Shown here in pieces: positions 1-8,930 of a stretch of DNA of 64,000 bases. A model generated the notes under the pieces. That model was not told the DNA's origin. It did not search any database and saw only the letters and a list, made by a program, of their open reading frames with translations. A program made the translations under genes and the position numbers. Each line of letters starts with the position of its first letter. The stretch's first letter is position 1. Source of the DNA: Spirochaetia bacterium (GTDB lineage Bacteria > Spirochaetota > Spirochaetia > Sphaerochaetales > Sphaerochaetaceae); NCBI GenBank assembly GCA_022482625.1, contig JAKVOU010000001.1, positions 124,001 to 188,000 on the forward strand, written 5' to 3'.

Positions 1-861
1 GATGGCATTGTTGTACAGATCTTCAGGCTCCGCAGAGGTGAAGTTCGTAATGAAGATGGCATCTGGGTTCCATGCGTAGACCTGCTCCATGGTAATTACC
101 GCATTGGAATTACCCAGCTGTACGCCTTCTGCGATATTCTTGGCGCCGACTGCATTTGCCCACCATTGTCCGAAGAAGTGCTTGCCGGAGGTAATCATCT
201 TCTTGTCGTTGTAGAGGAAGAGGAACAGTACTTGTTTCTTCTGGGTGTCGGTCAAGCCTGCTGTACGTTTCTCGATCATTGCCTTCGTATCCTTGCTGTA
301 TTTGTCTACCTTCTCTGCGACATTCCCATGGTCGGGGTACAGCTTTCCCAGTATGTCAGTCCACTGTCTATAGGTTTCCAGTACGTCATAATCCCATTTT
401 ATGGCAGAGACGCCCACAGCCTTGAAACCAGCCTGTCTGAGCTTTTCTCCCTGGGACTTTGACTCTGCATTGTACAGTACCACATCTGGATTGAGTTTCA
501 TCAGCTCTTCAACGTTGAGATCTGCACCCTGCATGAAGCCTGTGGAAATGTTCAGGAAATCAGGATAAAGCTGTCCCAAGAGACCATTCTTTGCAGCACT
601 CATGCTGGTCGGATGTATGCCGACGATCGTCTTGCTGCTGTTGAGGAATACGGTCATGACGGATGGAAGCGGATAGATATCAGTAATGGCTACCCGTTGA
701 GGATTGAGCTTGACTGTGGTGACATCACCGTTGTTGTCTGTAATATCTACCATTTGCTGTGTAGCAGCTGCAGGGGCCTCCTGCTGTGCTTGCCCGAAAA
801 GCGGTGTCATTAGGATTGCTGCTGTCAGCAGCAAGGTAATTGACTGTTTCTTCATGTTCAT
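1..861 (-). CDS. Iron-chelate/cobalamin-type ABC substrate-binding protein, 3'-truncated by window edge
   Basis: Translated by hand from the reverse strand. The protein opens with a signal peptide (MNMKKQSITLLLTAAILM, then a cleavage-like FGQAQQ) and continues as a periplasmic-binding-protein fold. Typical FecB/BtuF-class landmarks are visible: NPQRVAI near residue 55, NVEELMKLNPDVVLYN in the middle and WNPDAIFITNF near the edge. An AGGAG lies 9 nt before the ATG at 861; a second ATG at 855 is less well spaced. It is the last gene of the minus-strand operon with the FecCD permease and ABC ATPase, so it probably delivers a metal chelate or corrinoid-like ligand to that importer. The ligand cannot be read from the sequence. 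The C-terminus lies beyond the window. Confidence 0.88.
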   Translation of the reverse strand, partial: MNMKKQSITLLLTAAILMTPLFGQAQQEAPAAATQQMVDITDNNGDVTTVKLNPQRVAITDIYPLPSVMTVFLNSSKTIVGIHPTSMSAAKNGLLGQLYPDFLNISTGFMQGADLNVEELMKLNPDVVLYNAESKSQGEKLRQAGFKAVGVSAIKWDYDVLETYRQWTDILGKLYPDHGNVAEKVDKYSKDTKAMIEKRTAGLTDTQKKQVLFLFLYNDKKMITSGKHFFGQWWANAVGAKNIAEGVQLGNSNAVITMEQVYAWNPDAIFITNFTSAEPEDLYNNAI

Positions 862-873
862 CTTTTTTCTCTC

Positions 874-2046
874 CTATGTGTCCAACTGATTTGCCAATAG
901 CCATGCATTGCCTTTCCCATCGGACAAAGACGGTACCTCATCGGTATACATCCTGCCTGAAAAAGCAAAGTGCGGGACTCTGACAAATCGTGTATGTGCA
1001 TTTGTGATGTACTTGAATGTCGGATCTCCGATGACAAGTTCCATATGTTCAAGTTCCCTCTGAAGTTCCTCTTCTCCCTCACCCAAGTAATCCTGTTTTG
1101 ACAGTACGTTGCCTTCATCCTCCAGGAGAGTACCTACCTTTGCCGGATAAGGAAGCAATGCCGCAAGGGCAAGGCTTTGTACCGGTTCTCCCAAGACGAT
1201 GGCTGTTGCCGTGCCCGGTTTTCTTTTTTCTGTGAGACGTTCTTTCCATATGGCACGTAGTTGCCGGTCATCTTCCCCGGACATTGCACGTTTGAGCAAC
1301 GAGACGAGTGCGTCTGCACCTTTCTTGCCGAAGGGAAGGGCTATGATGTAGGGAGTACCAAAGCGTTCTTTGAAATATTTTGCCACCTTGAGCCCGACGG
1401 AAGATATGACAAGATTACAGGCTGCGCTTCCTGCCTGTGCCATTTCCTCAGGACGGCTGCCCATGGCCCAGACGGACAGTACTTTCATGCCTCTTGCCTC
1501 AAGGCTTCTTTGTATGTCCGATACGATATCCTGACGGGCAAAATCAAGCGGAGTGGCTCCAAGGATATTGATCGTGCCCGGAAGTTTGTCTGCTGTATCA
1601 ACGACAAAGCGTTTTGCCCATTCAAGCAAAGCAACCGATGCTCCCTGGATGTAGCTTTGCATGCCATCGGTTGCAATACCGAAGGTAGGGATGCCCGTTT
1701 TATGTTCTATTATACCTGCCAAGGCCTTGATATCCTGTCCCATCATCATGGGAATGGGAGAAGGCGCAAGGGCGATGAAACGGGGATGTTGTTCCTTTGC
1801 CGTAGTGACACAGTCATCGATGAGCTTGCTTTCATTGCCAAGTATGGCGTCATATTCCATCAGGCCTGAAAGGTAGATCCTTGATGGCATAGTGTACCAT
1901 CTGGGTTCATCATGGGTATTATAGGTACTGTTGCATCCTGAAGGATCATGTATGACGCTCATGCCGTCCAGCTCATAAAGGGCGGAACAGACTCCCGAGG
2001 TATCGCTTGTGTAGACCGGAAGTATCATCATTGCATCTTTGTTCAT
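874..2046 (-). CDS. Nitrogenase component 1-like protein (NifD/NifK-like, second subunit)
   Basis: The protein has 390 residues and belongs to the nitrogenase component-1/oxidoreductase family, at the short end for that family. A Cys near residue 38 in DPSGCNSTYNTHDEPRW matches the HGPxGC position that ligates the P-cluster. The usual later Cys in the STC..IGDD region is replaced by LAPSPIPMMMGQD, so only part of the cluster-ligand set is kept. The start at 2046 is chosen because its ATGA overlaps the stop of the upstream subunit; an in-frame start 5 codons earlier exists. It presumably pairs with the 437-residue subunit to form a heterotetramer reduced by the NifH-like protein. Not a bona fide NifD: the FeMo-co ligands are not recognisable and nifB/E/N are absent. 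Group IV (Nfl-like) membership is inference. Confidence 0.85.
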   Translation of the reverse strand: MNKDAMMILPVYTSDTSGVCSALYELDGMSVIHDPSGCNSTYNTHDEPRWYTMPSRIYLSGLMEYDAILGNESKLIDDCVTTAKEQHPRFIALAPSPIPMMMGQDIKALAGIIEHKTGIPTFGIATDGMQSYIQGASVALLEWAKRFVVDTADKLPGTINILGATPLDFARQDIVSDIQRSLEARGMKVLSVWAMGSRPEEMAQAGSAACNLVISSVGLKVAKYFKERFGTPYIIALPFGKKGADALVSLLKRAMSGEDDRQLRAIWKERLTEKRKPGTATAIVLGEPVQSLALAALLPYPAKVGTLLEDEGNVLSKQDYLGEGEEELQRELEHMELVIGDPTFKYITNAHTRFVRVPHFAFSGRMYTDEVPSLSDGKGNAWLLANQLDT

Positions 2047-3356
2047 TTGCTGCACCCCCATCCCTTGATCTGGATTATCTTGCTGGGATCCCGAGCTGTG
2101 GCGTATGCATCCTCTATGAGATCAAGCAATTTGCTTACACCGGAAAGCCCAAGCAGTCCGCTGTTTTCGATGAGGTTCACGAAGTGGTCCGTTCCCTCGT
2201 AATATGCCGCCTTTTGTCCGATTGCCAGGACATGCTCCTGTTTCTGGTGCAGAAACCTTGCTGCTGGATGGCTGGGACAAGCCAGTACAAGGGAAGGGTA
2301 GTGTTCCTTCAGATAATCAAAACTTTCCTTGTCTTCCCTTGCTACGGCTTCAACGTAGATTATCTTGACCTTGATGCCGTGTTGGAGTAGTAGCCTGGCA
2401 AGGGACAACGGTGCCGAAGTCGCCGTGTAATCGATGGCTACTTTCCAGTCTTGCAATGTCTTGGCAATTTTTGCCAACTGGTTTTCGATTTTGTCATGGA
2501 TTTCCTTTGTGTTGAAATTTGCCACACCGAGCAATGAAGCAGCTTCTGTGTCGGCTTTTTCCAGTTTGTCCAGGTCATAGGTGACAGGGTAGTATTTAAG
2601 TTCGCCTCCGATTCTTTCAACCAGAGCTTCTGCTCCCTTTGCAGCTGAGGGAATGGTATAGAAAAATGTCTTGCTTTTTCCTAATTCCTCATATTCCTTC
2701 CAGGTCTTTGTGAGGCAGATGTCGCGGTAGGGTCTTCCTGACTTGGCAATCATCTGTAACAGTTCATTGTCAGGATCGAGCGGGTAGTTGTTTCCTAAAA
2801 GTGTGATGCCGTTGTCCCGTCTGTCATTGATATCTATCAAGGAGTAGAGCTGACGTCGCATCGTCTCATCGGGGGTAATGCCACTTTTTTGGGTGATGGG
2901 GGTCATGTAGCAGTCTGTGAAGCGGATATTCGGATAACGCTTTCTTAATTGTCCATAGCAATATTCCAGGTCACAGCCGGTAAAGTAGTGGATGCAGGTA
3001 GAAAACATCTGGATGGCCTTCGGCTTTGGTTCCAGCCTATCGATGATGTCACTGGCTCCGTCTATTATCTGTTGTTCCATCGTACCGTCAATGACATTGT
3101 GTTCTTTGATGGTGATGCAGGAGAATTGCTTTTCCTTGCCAGCTTCATAGGCAGTCAGGACGACTCCGCGCATACAGCCTTCGCCTCCGACGAAGATTTC
3201 GTGGCTTTCCGGCATAAGAAATCCTTGATGGACAATGTTCCATGGACCTCTGGCTGGTGGTGCGAACTGTAGCCCTGCATAGAAAAGGTTGTTTTTGTTT
3301 GCCTGTGCTATGGGAAGGGAGAACGTCGAGTAATCTATCTTGTGTAGGTCGATCAT
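2043..3356 (-). CDS. Nitrogenase component 1-like protein (first subunit)
   Basis: The product has 437 residues and the nitrogenase component-1 fold. Candidate Fe-S ligands are the Cys in GGEGCMRGV (about residue 61) and two in [12 protein letters not shown] (about residues 120-128), spaced like the P-cluster or 4Fe-4S ligands of NifD/BchN-type proteins. A C-terminal GWGCSK adds another Cys. The ATG overlaps the end of the NifH-like gene, and its TGA overlaps the next subunit's ATG, so the three genes are translationally coupled. By family knowledge this would be the catalytic partner of the NifH-like reductase. The substrate is unknown; dark-operative protochlorophyllide reductase, CfbCD and methylthioalkane reductase are the characterised relatives of such non-nitrogen-fixing complexes. 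Confidence 0.87.
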   Translation of the reverse strand: MIDLHKIDYSTFSLPIAQANKNNLFYAGLQFAPPARGPWNIVHQGFLMPESHEIFVGGEGCMRGVVLTAYEAGKEKQFSCITIKEHNVIDGTMEQQIIDGASDIIDRLEPKPKAIQMFSTCIHYFTGCDLEYCYGQLRKRYPNIRFTDCYMTPITQKSGITPDETMRRQLYSLIDINDRRDNGITLLGNNYPLDPDNELLQMIAKSGRPYRDICLTKTWKEYEELGKSKTFFYTIPSAAKGAEALVERIGGELKYYPVTYDLDKLEKADTEAASLLGVANFNTKEIHDKIENQLAKIAKTLQDWKVAIDYTATSAPLSLARLLLQHGIKVKIIYVEAVAREDKESFDYLKEHYPSLVLACPSHPAARFLHQKQEHVLAIGQKAAYYEGTDHFVNLIENSGLLGLSGVSKLLDLIEDAYATARDPSKIIQIKGWGCSK

Positions 3357-4126
3357 GATGGCTCCTTGGTGTGCTTTGACAATTTCAGTATGTTTTCTGC
3401 CAAGGCAATATACTGCTGGGCCATGGAGCTTTCAGGATATAATTCAAGGACTGTCTTCGATTGTTCATCAGCTTCTTGGACTTCCTTGCTGAAATCCAGT
3501 TTTCCCGCAAGCGGGGCCTCAATATCATCGCAGAACTGCTTGATTTTTCCTTCTTCGTTATCGACATTCCTTTTGTTCAGGATGACGCCTGCAACCGTTG
3601 CATAGCCTCTGTCCTTGAAACTGTCCACAGCCAAGGCAATGTTCATGGCTGCGTGCAATGCCATTTTCTCTCCACTGGTAAGGATGTAGACGTTTTCAGC
3701 ATAGCCGTCCCGTATCGGCATGGAAAAGCCGCCGCATACCACGTCTCCCAGTACATCGTAGATGACGATGTCAATGCCGTAGGTCTGATATACGTGTTTC
3801 TTTTCCAGTTCTTGGAGGGCTGCGACGATGCCTCGTCCTGCACAGCCTTGTCCCGGTGGTGGACCACCTGCTTCACTGAGATAGACACCTTCGGTTCCCT
3901 TGATGACCATATCCTCCAAGGTTATGCCGGTTGGTCCCTTTTTCCTCAAGGATTCGAGGACTGTAGGGCAATCTTTTCCATTCCTGAGCAAGAGGGTCGA
4001 ATCTGCTTTTGGATCGCAGCCTACCTGAAGGACCTTGTAGCCTTTTTTAGCAAAAGCCAACGATAGGTTTGATGCCGTGGTGCTCTTGCCGATGCCACCT
4101 TTTCCGTATATTGCCAATCTGATCAT
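3353..4126 (-). CDS. NifH-like ATP-dependent iron-sulfur reductase
   Basis: A 257-residue NifH/BchL/CfbC-family protein. Residues 8-16 (GKGGIGKST) are the Walker A loop and CDPKADST is the conserved switch segment. The two inter-subunit 4Fe-4S ligands are visible as [12 protein letters not shown] (about residue 95) and [15 protein letters not shown] (about residue 131). In the family this homodimer hydrolyses ATP to pass single low-potential electrons to the component-1 partner, here the two subunits encoded immediately downstream. Its ATG overlaps the stop of the HydE-like gene (ATGA). All key residues look intact, so the complex is likely functional, but no nif biosynthesis genes are present and nitrogen fixation is unlikely. 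Confidence 0.93.
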   Translation of the reverse strand: MIRLAIYGKGGIGKSTTASNLSLAFAKKGYKVLQVGCDPKADSTLLLRNGKDCPTVLESLRKKGPTGITLEDMVIKGTEGVYLSEAGGPPPGQGCAGRGIVAALQELEKKHVYQTYGIDIVIYDVLGDVVCGGFSMPIRDGYAENVYILTSGEKMALHAAMNIALAVDSFKDRGYATVAGVILNKRNVDNEEGKIKQFCDDIEAPLAGKLDFSKEVQEADEQSKTVLELYPESSMAQQYIALAENILKLSKHTKEPS

Positions 4127-5187
4127 ATCTGAGCTTCCTCCTTGTAATCTCCGCGTTCAGTTACACCATAGTAGGCGATGTCACGGAGCATGTCGTTTAT
4201 TTCGTTGATACCGATGCTGTGTGTTGTTCTCAGTTCGGCCATGTCATTGTACAGTTTATAATTTGCCCTTTGCCGTGCCGGAGTAATATTCGGCATGATG
4301 ACGTTGCAGCCTGCCAGTACTGCTTCTTTCCTGCCATATTTCCTGACGGTATCCATTGCCGTAGTAGCCGGAAGCAGCACGGTGGGACGCATCAGCCTGA
4401 GGATGGAAAGCAAGACCAAAGTAAGATCGAAACTCCCTTGTGGTTCGTTCCTGAACGGTGTCTGGCTGTGAGGAATGAACGGACCGATGCCGATCATATG
4501 CGGACGGAACTTTTCAAGATACCTCAGGTCTGTTACCAAGTTGTCAACGGTCTGATAAGGGGCTCCTACCATCATGCCGGCCCCGACTTGGTAGCCGATC
4601 TGCTTGAGATCTTCCAAGCAAGCAAGACGATGCTGCAGTGTCTGCACCTTGGGATGCATCTTTGCATAATGGATCGGATCTGCTGATTCATGACGGAGCA
4701 AGAATCTGTCTGCACCTGCATCGAACCATTTCTGGTAGAGGTCATGTTCCCTTTCTCCTACGCTGAGCGTGATTGCGCAGTCTGGAAATTCTTTCCGTAT
4801 TGCCCGTATGATTTCTTCGAACAGTGAGGCATCATAGGTCAGGTCTTCCCCTCCTTGGAGTACGAAAGTCCGCATGCCTATGGTATAGCCTACTTTGCAG
4901 CAGGAAAGTATCTCTTCTTTGTTCATCCTGTATCGTACGACCTCTTTGTTGCTTCGTCGCAATCCACAGTACAGGCAGTCATTGCGGCACCAGTTCGTGA
5001 ACTCGATGATTCCCCGAAGATATATTTTCTTGCCATAGACCCTGTCACAGACGGTCCTTGCTCTCTGTGCCAGGAGAAGCCTGTCTTCTGTGGTGAAGGT
5101 AGACAGCAACTGCCTGAAACCTTCATCAGAAAGTATTTTCTTAGATTCCAGTTCTGCAATGAGATCCTTGTTGGTTTGCTTTTCCAT
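4123..5187 (-). CDS. HydE-like radical SAM enzyme
   Basis: 354 residues of a radical SAM TIM-barrel protein of the HydE/PylB/BioB group. The 4Fe-4S motif is CRNDCLYCG (CX3CX2C, about residues 67-74), within the [11 protein letters not shown] context typical of Hyd[18 protein letters not shown] and [12 protein letters not shown] are further HydE-like blocks. Known HydE acts on an organometallic iron intermediate during assembly of the [FeFe]-hydrogenase diiron site; no hydF, hydG or hydrogenase is seen here. The gene follows the ABC ATPase after 3 nt and overlaps the NifH-like gene, so it belongs to the same operon. It could be a HydE paralogue building or modifying an iron cofactor for the nitrogenase-like complex, or processing the imported ligand. 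The family call is firm; the role is inferred. Confidence 0.88.
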   Translation of the reverse strand: MEKQTNKDLIAELESKKILSDEGFRQLLSTFTTEDRLLLAQRARTVCDRVYGKKIYLRGIIEFTNWCRNDCLYCGLRRSNKEVVRYRMNKEEILSCCKVGYTIGMRTFVLQGGEDLTYDASLFEEIIRAIRKEFPDCAITLSVGEREHDLYQKWFDAGADRFLLRHESADPIHYAKMHPKVQTLQHRLACLEDLKQIGYQVGAGMMVGAPYQTVDNLVTDLRYLEKFRPHMIGIGPFIPHSQTPFRNEPQGSFDLTLVLLSILRLMRPTVLLPATTAMDTVRKYGRKEAVLAGCNVIMPNITPARQRANYKLYNDMAELRTTHSIGINEINDMLRDIAYYGVTERGDYKEEAQI

Positions 5188-5190
5188 ATC

Positions 5191-6297
5191 TTATTCCTTG
5201 ACCTTTGAGTAGGTCGTCTTGATACTCAGCTGTTTCAGCTTGCCAAGTTCTTGGCTCAAAGCCATGATCTTGGCTTTCGGTGCTTCAACTGTCAGATTGA
5301 TCAACTGCAGGTTGTTCCGGCTTCGCATGCCCATCCTGCCTGTGATTATGGAAGCATGCCTGTGCAGGATGGTGTTGATCTCAGGGGTTATGGTCGGATC
5401 TTCGATGATAAGTGAAAGGATGGCAAGTGTGCTGGCAAGCTCACAGGTGTCGTTTTCCTTTTCATGTTCCTTCCAGCTGATTTTCTTTTCGAACAATTCC
5501 CTTTTTTCCTGGTTGAGCACTTCCAGGGGCAATACGTCGGGATAGCATTTGTCGTCTGTTTCAATTTCCCCGATGATGGCCTTGACGCCGAAGGCTCTGG
5601 CAATTGAAGCTTCGGTGATCACCTCATATGTAGGACCGAAGGTTGCCTTGCCTCCTTTTTCAAGCAGAAGGGATTTGTTTGCCCGTTGCAGGGCGTGGTC
5701 GGGATAGTGGGTGTTGAAGATGACCCCCATACCGGAGGCTGCAAGGCGGGAAAGGGTATCGAGTACGATGATCTGATTTCTGAAATCGAGATTTGATTCG
5801 GGCTCATCCAAGATTAGTACCTTCGGATTTGATACCAGGGCCCGTGCAATGAGTACCATCTGTACTTCGCCGCCAGACAGCTGGTTGACTTTCCTGTCTC
5901 TGAGTTCAAGGATGCCAAGTTGTTCCATGGCTTCTTGTGCCGCGATGAGATCTTCCTTTTTGGGGAGGGCAAGGAAAGAGAGACTGCTTGCCCTTCCGAG
6001 GAGGACCTGTTCCAGGCAGGTAAGGGATGAAAGTCTGTTCTTTGCCTGTGGCACATACGAGATGATGCTCCATAGTTCCTGGCTGCCATAATGTCTGAGA
6101 TCCTTGCCGAAAAGGGAACTTGAACCTTTCTTCCATGGTAGAAATCCCATCATGCAGCGCAGGAGTGTCGTTTTTCCTGCGCCATTCGGACCTAGGATAG
6201 CCAGCAGGTCGCCTTCATCGGTAGAGAAAGAGATGTCATGCAAGACAGACCGTGCTTCATTGTATCCGAAGAAACCTTCCTTGACATCGAAGATCAT
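5191..6297 (-). CDS. FecE-type ABC transporter ATPase fused to a C-terminal TM1266-like domain
   Basis: 369 residues from the ATG at 6297, chosen because AGGAGG lies 9 nt upstream and its ATGA overlaps the permease stop. Residues 1-250 form a complete FecE/BtuD-like ATPase: Walker A GPNGAGKTT, signature LSGGEVQ, Walker B VLILDEPESNLD and an H-loop in FNTHYPDHA. After a charged linker, about residues 288-369 form a small ACT-like domain (LSLIIEDPTITPEINTIL, ITGRMGM, SQELGKLKQLSIKT). This domain resembles the TM1266 iron-only hydrogenase system regulator family, normally a free-standing protein of 80-90 residues. The fusion suggests ligand or metal sensing coupled directly to transport. It energises the FecCD permease encoded just upstream. 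Confidence 0.9.
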   Translation of the reverse strand: MIFDVKEGFFGYNEARSVLHDISFSTDEGDLLAILGPNGAGKTTLLRCMMGFLPWKKGSSSLFGKDLRHYGSQELWSIISYVPQAKNRLSSLTCLEQVLLGRASSLSFLALPKKEDLIAAQEAMEQLGILELRDRKVNQLSGGEVQMVLIARALVSNPKVLILDEPESNLDFRNQIIVLDTLSRLAASGMGVIFNTHYPDHALQRANKSLLLEKGGKATFGPTYEVITEASIARAFGVKAIIGEIETDDKCYPDVLPLEVLNQEKRELFEKKISWKEHEKENDTCELASTLAILSLIIEDPTITPEINTILHRHASIITGRMGMRSRNNLQLINLTVEAPKAKIMALSQELGKLKQLSIKTTYSKVKE

Positions 6298-7292
6298 AGG
6301 CTCCATCCTCCTTTTCTTCTGAGCAGCAGGATGAAGAAAGGTGCTCCTACGATGGCTGTAAGGACTGAAATCGGTATTTCGCTTGCAGTAGCACTTCTTG
6401 CCAATGTATCGATGATAAGCATGAAGGTTGCTCCGATTGATATGGAAGCGGGTACCAGCTTGCTGTTGTCACTGCCGAAGAGCATGCGGCAGGCGTGCGG
6501 GACCAGCAAGCCTACCCAGCCGACCTGTCCGCACATGCTTACGGCCGAGGCCGTGATCATCGTAGCACTGATAACGGTGGTAGCTCTCAGCAGTCCTACG
6601 TTTGTACCGGTGCTTTTTGCTTCGTCGACAGAAAGTGTAAGTATGTTAAGTCTCCATCTGAGCAGATAGAGCAGGACTAATCCGACTACTATGAAGGGAG
6701 CTCCCAATAACAGACTGTGATAGTTTGCACTGGAAAGTGAACCCATGAGCCAATAAGAAATGCTTGGCAGCTGTGTTTCTGCATCGGCCGTATACTTTAC
6801 CAATGTGATGAAGGCGTTGAAGAGAGCTCCGATGATGATACCTGCAAGTATGACTGTGGCCGGTTCCATCTGGTGATTGCTGTTGCCGGTGAGAAAGGTC
6901 AGCATGACGGCTACAAGGCCAAATACAAGAGCCAGTATCTGTACACCTATGAGGGAAAAGCCAAGGGAAAGTGCCAGTACGGCACCGAAGGAAGCACCGG
7001 ATGCTACACCGACGGTATCAGGGGTGGCAAGCGGGTTGGTGAACAGGCTTTGGAATGCCGCTCCTGAAACTGAAAGGCCGGCTCCTACGAGCATTGCAAG
7101 CAGAATTCTGGGAATACGTATATTCCTGATGACTATTTCCATCTGCTGGTTTGCTGCATGTCCTCCTGTAAGTACAGAAATGATATCGGAGAACGGAATG
7201 GGAAAACGTCCTATGGAAATGGACAACAGAGCTGTTGCAAGGGGAACCACAACCAATAACACTATGGCGGGTAGTTTCAGCCTGTCGTGCAC
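6294..7292 (-). CDS. FecCD/BtuC-family ABC transporter permease
   Basis: About 332 residues with many hydrophobic helices. Family blocks visible include RIPRILLAMLVGAGLSVSGA, FQSLFTNPLATPDTVGVASG, GWVGLLVPHACRMLFG and the C-terminal GAPFFILLLRRKGG. The start is placed at a GTG (7292) preceded by AAGGAGG with a 5-nt gap. A longer frame reaches an ATG at 7364, but its extra 24 residues are hydrophilic and lie inside the leader. It forms the membrane channel for a ferric chelate, haem or corrinoid. It is the first gene of the seven-gene operon, and its stop overlaps the start of the ATPase. Confidence 0.92.
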   Translation of the reverse strand: MHDRLKLPAIVLLVVVPLATALLSISIGRFPIPFSDIISVLTGGHAANQQMEIVIRNIRIPRILLAMLVGAGLSVSGAAFQSLFTNPLATPDTVGVASGASFGAVLALSLGFSLIGVQILALVFGLVAVMLTFLTGNSNHQMEPATVILAGIIIGALFNAFITLVKYTADAETQLPSISYWLMGSLSSANYHSLLLGAPFIVVGLVLLYLLRWRLNILTLSVDEAKSTGTNVGLLRATTVISATMITASAVSMCGQVGWVGLLVPHACRMLFGSDNSKLVPASISIGATFMLIIDTLARSATASEIPISVLTAIVGAPFFILLLRRKGGWSL

Positions 7293-7441
7293 GATGACCT
7301 CCTTTATGCCCCGGATACGGATAGGGCACTCCCACCTTATATGTGGGATGGAGGCTCGATCCAATCTTTTCTGTCAGGTGCGTGACCTTGGGGGCAGATT
7401 GTTCTTTTATTGACTTCCATACGAGCGTTGTAGTGAAAATC
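7293..7441 (-). promoter_or_regulatory. Structured 5' leader of the nitrogenase-like operon (candidate cis-regulatory RNA)
   Basis: About 150 nt lie between the predicted transcription start and the GTG of the permease. Nested complementary segments are visible on the minus strand: GCTCG (7426-7422) with CGAGC (7358-7354), CAATCT (7401-7396) with AGATTG (7367-7362), and AGGT with ACCT inside these. Then come a TCCCAC/GTGGGA hairpin and a TGCCC/GGGCA hairpin ending a few bases before the AAGGAGG. This looks like an aptamer-style stack followed by a helix that could gate ribosome binding. I do not recognise a known riboswitch class. Confidence 0.45.
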
Positions 7442-7448
7442 TAACTGA

Positions 7449-7477
7449 AATATAACGTTTACCAACCGAATATGCAA
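7449..7477 (-). promoter_or_regulatory. Predicted sigma-70-type promoter of the nitrogenase-like operon
   Basis: On the minus strand, TTGCAT (7477-7472) and TATATT (7454-7449) are separated by 17 nt. They lie just downstream of the stop of the HAD gene and would start transcription near 7441. Confidence 0.5.
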
Positions 7478-7481
7478 CTGT

Positions 7482-8171
7482 TTATGCAAGTATTGCACAT
7501 AATTGGTCCAACTTATCAATCGTATAAGTCGGTGTGGCAATTTCAGAGAGGGGAAGGTGTGTCGGATTATACCAGGCAGTATCTATTCCTGATAGGTTTC
7601 CTCCCTTTATATCGGAACTGAGACTGTCTCCTATGATGAGGCACTGCTTCTTTGAGACGGCAAGTTCTGAGAGTACATGGGAGAAAAAAGCAGGAGAGGG
7701 CTTCTGTATGCCCATTTCTTCGCTGATGAAAATCTTTCTGAAGAAAGGTCCGAGTCCTGAAGCTTCCAGTCTTCCATGCTGTGTGGTAGCTATGCCGTTG
7801 GTAACAAGGGCAAGTACATAGCCTTCACTCTGAAGCTTTTGCAAAAGTGTATCGACGCCTGTGTAGATTTGGCCTTGTTTTGAGAGTTGCTGTGCATAGA
7901 TGGTACATAACTGTTCTGGGCTCAGTTCTGTATGGCAGTTCGTTTTTGTAAGAAATTGCCTGAAGCGTTCTGTTTTCAGTTCTTCTTGGGTAAGCTCATT
8001 TCGTTCATAGGCATTCCAGCAGGTTTGGTTGATTGCAGCATAGGTTTCATAGATATAGTCGGTATACTCAAGGCCGCAGGCCTGTGCGACAAATGCAAGG
8101 GCTGTTCGTTCTGCTGTAGGGAAATCAAACAAGGTCCTGTCTGCGTCAAAGAGAAGTGTCGTGTAATCCAT
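7482..8171 (-). CDS. HAD-superfamily hydrolase, YjjG-like nucleotidase
   Basis: About 229 residues from the ATG at 8171; an upstream TTG start would add 13 unlikely residues. Motif I is FDADRTLFDF with the nucleophile and acid/base Asp pair. Motif II is VTNG, followed by KPSPAFF with the motif III Lys, and motif IV is IIGDSLSSDIKGG. The cap after motif I and the DADxTL variant are typical of the YjjG/YfnB family, which dephosphorylates pyrimidine nucleoside monophosphates such as dUMP. It probably acts in cytosolic nucleotide housecleaning. It lies upstream of the nitrogenase-like operon on the same strand but is separated from it by its own promoter. The exact substrate is uncertain. Confidence 0.85.
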   Translation of the reverse strand: MDYTTLLFDADRTLFDFPTAERTALAFVAQACGLEYTDYIYETYAAINQTCWNAYERNELTQEELKTERFRQFLTKTNCHTELSPEQLCTIYAQQLSKQGQIYTGVDTLLQKLQSEGYVLALVTNGIATTQHGRLEASGLGPFFRKIFISEEMGIQKPSPAFFSHVLSELAVSKKQCLIIGDSLSSDIKGGNLSGIDTAWYNPTHLPLSEIATPTYTIDKLDQLCAILA

Positions 8172-8281
8172 GGCAGAAGGATACGTGGAATGGTAGGGCA
8201 AGGTCAACAACGTACTTGGAAGATTCGTGGAAATAAAAAGACATACAGTCTTGGAGGCTATATGTCTGGGAAATTATAGTA

Positions 8282-8355
<74 letters not shown>

Positions 8356-8619
8356 AAAAATAAAGATGTTTTCCTTGCTTTCAAACCTGTTGTGGTTATT
8401 TTCGCAACGAACGTATTTCTATCTCATTTTACTAAAAGTGTCAACATGCAGACAAAACCAGGAAGTGTGGATATTTGCAATCAAAGACTCTTGGCTTGTG
8501 TATTATTGAAAACAGTCAAGGAACCTCTGCACTTCCTTCTGGGGGACTAACCCATGAAGCAACTGATATTTATTAAAACGGCTGCAACTTTTTCCGATTA
8601 TGACTGGTGCTTGTTCTTA

Positions 8620-8928
8620 TCAATTGGTTGCAAGAATCTTTTCGACATATGTAGGATTTGCAGAAACAATCTTCAGCAAAGCAAGGGCTGGGCCCTCAGG
8701 TTTCCTTCTGCCTTGTTCCCAATTGCGCAAAGTCCCGACACTGACGCCTATCATCCTTGCAAAATCCTCTTGGGTTTTATCAGTTGTGTTTCTTATTGCA
8801 ACGATATCAGGAGGCGTAAGGGTAAATCTACGGGAAGCTATCATTTTGTTCTTGCTGATGGCAACTGCTTGTTCTGTGCTTTTCAGCAATTCATCAAACA
8901 TGCTGTCACTCATAAATTTGTTAGCCAT
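8620..8928 (-). CDS. XRE-family antitoxin (HigA/NadS-like)
   Basis: 102 residues from the ATG at 8928; a TTG two codons earlier overlaps the toxin stop. The C-terminal half is a helix-turn-helix of the HigA/NadS type: TPPDIVAIRNTTDKTQEDFA, then RMIGVSVGTLRNWEQGRRKP. In toxin-first operons of this kind it neutralises the RelE-like toxin encoded upstream and represses their shared promoter through the C-terminal HTH. The frame is intact while the toxin gene is broken, so it may persist as a simple repressor or be on its way to loss. Confidence 0.85.
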   Translation of the reverse strand: MANKFMSDSMFDELLKSTEQAVAISKNKMIASRRFTLTPPDIVAIRNTTDKTQEDFARMIGVSVGTLRNWEQGRRKPEGPALALLKIVSANPTYVEKILATN

Positions 8929-8930
8929 AA

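Noticed and set aside
1261-1869. Open frame of about 200 codons on the plus strand inside the nitrogenase-like gene
   Set aside because: It is antisense to a clear component-1-like gene, has Cys-rich random-looking sequence and no ribosome site.
874-4126. Genuine nitrogen-fixation genes nifHDK
   Set aside because: Subunits are short, ligand residues incomplete and nifB/E/N absent; better viewed as a nitrogenase-like reductase.
6873-7413. Plus-strand frames over the FecCD permease gene
   Set aside because: Shadow frames of a membrane protein; no start sites.
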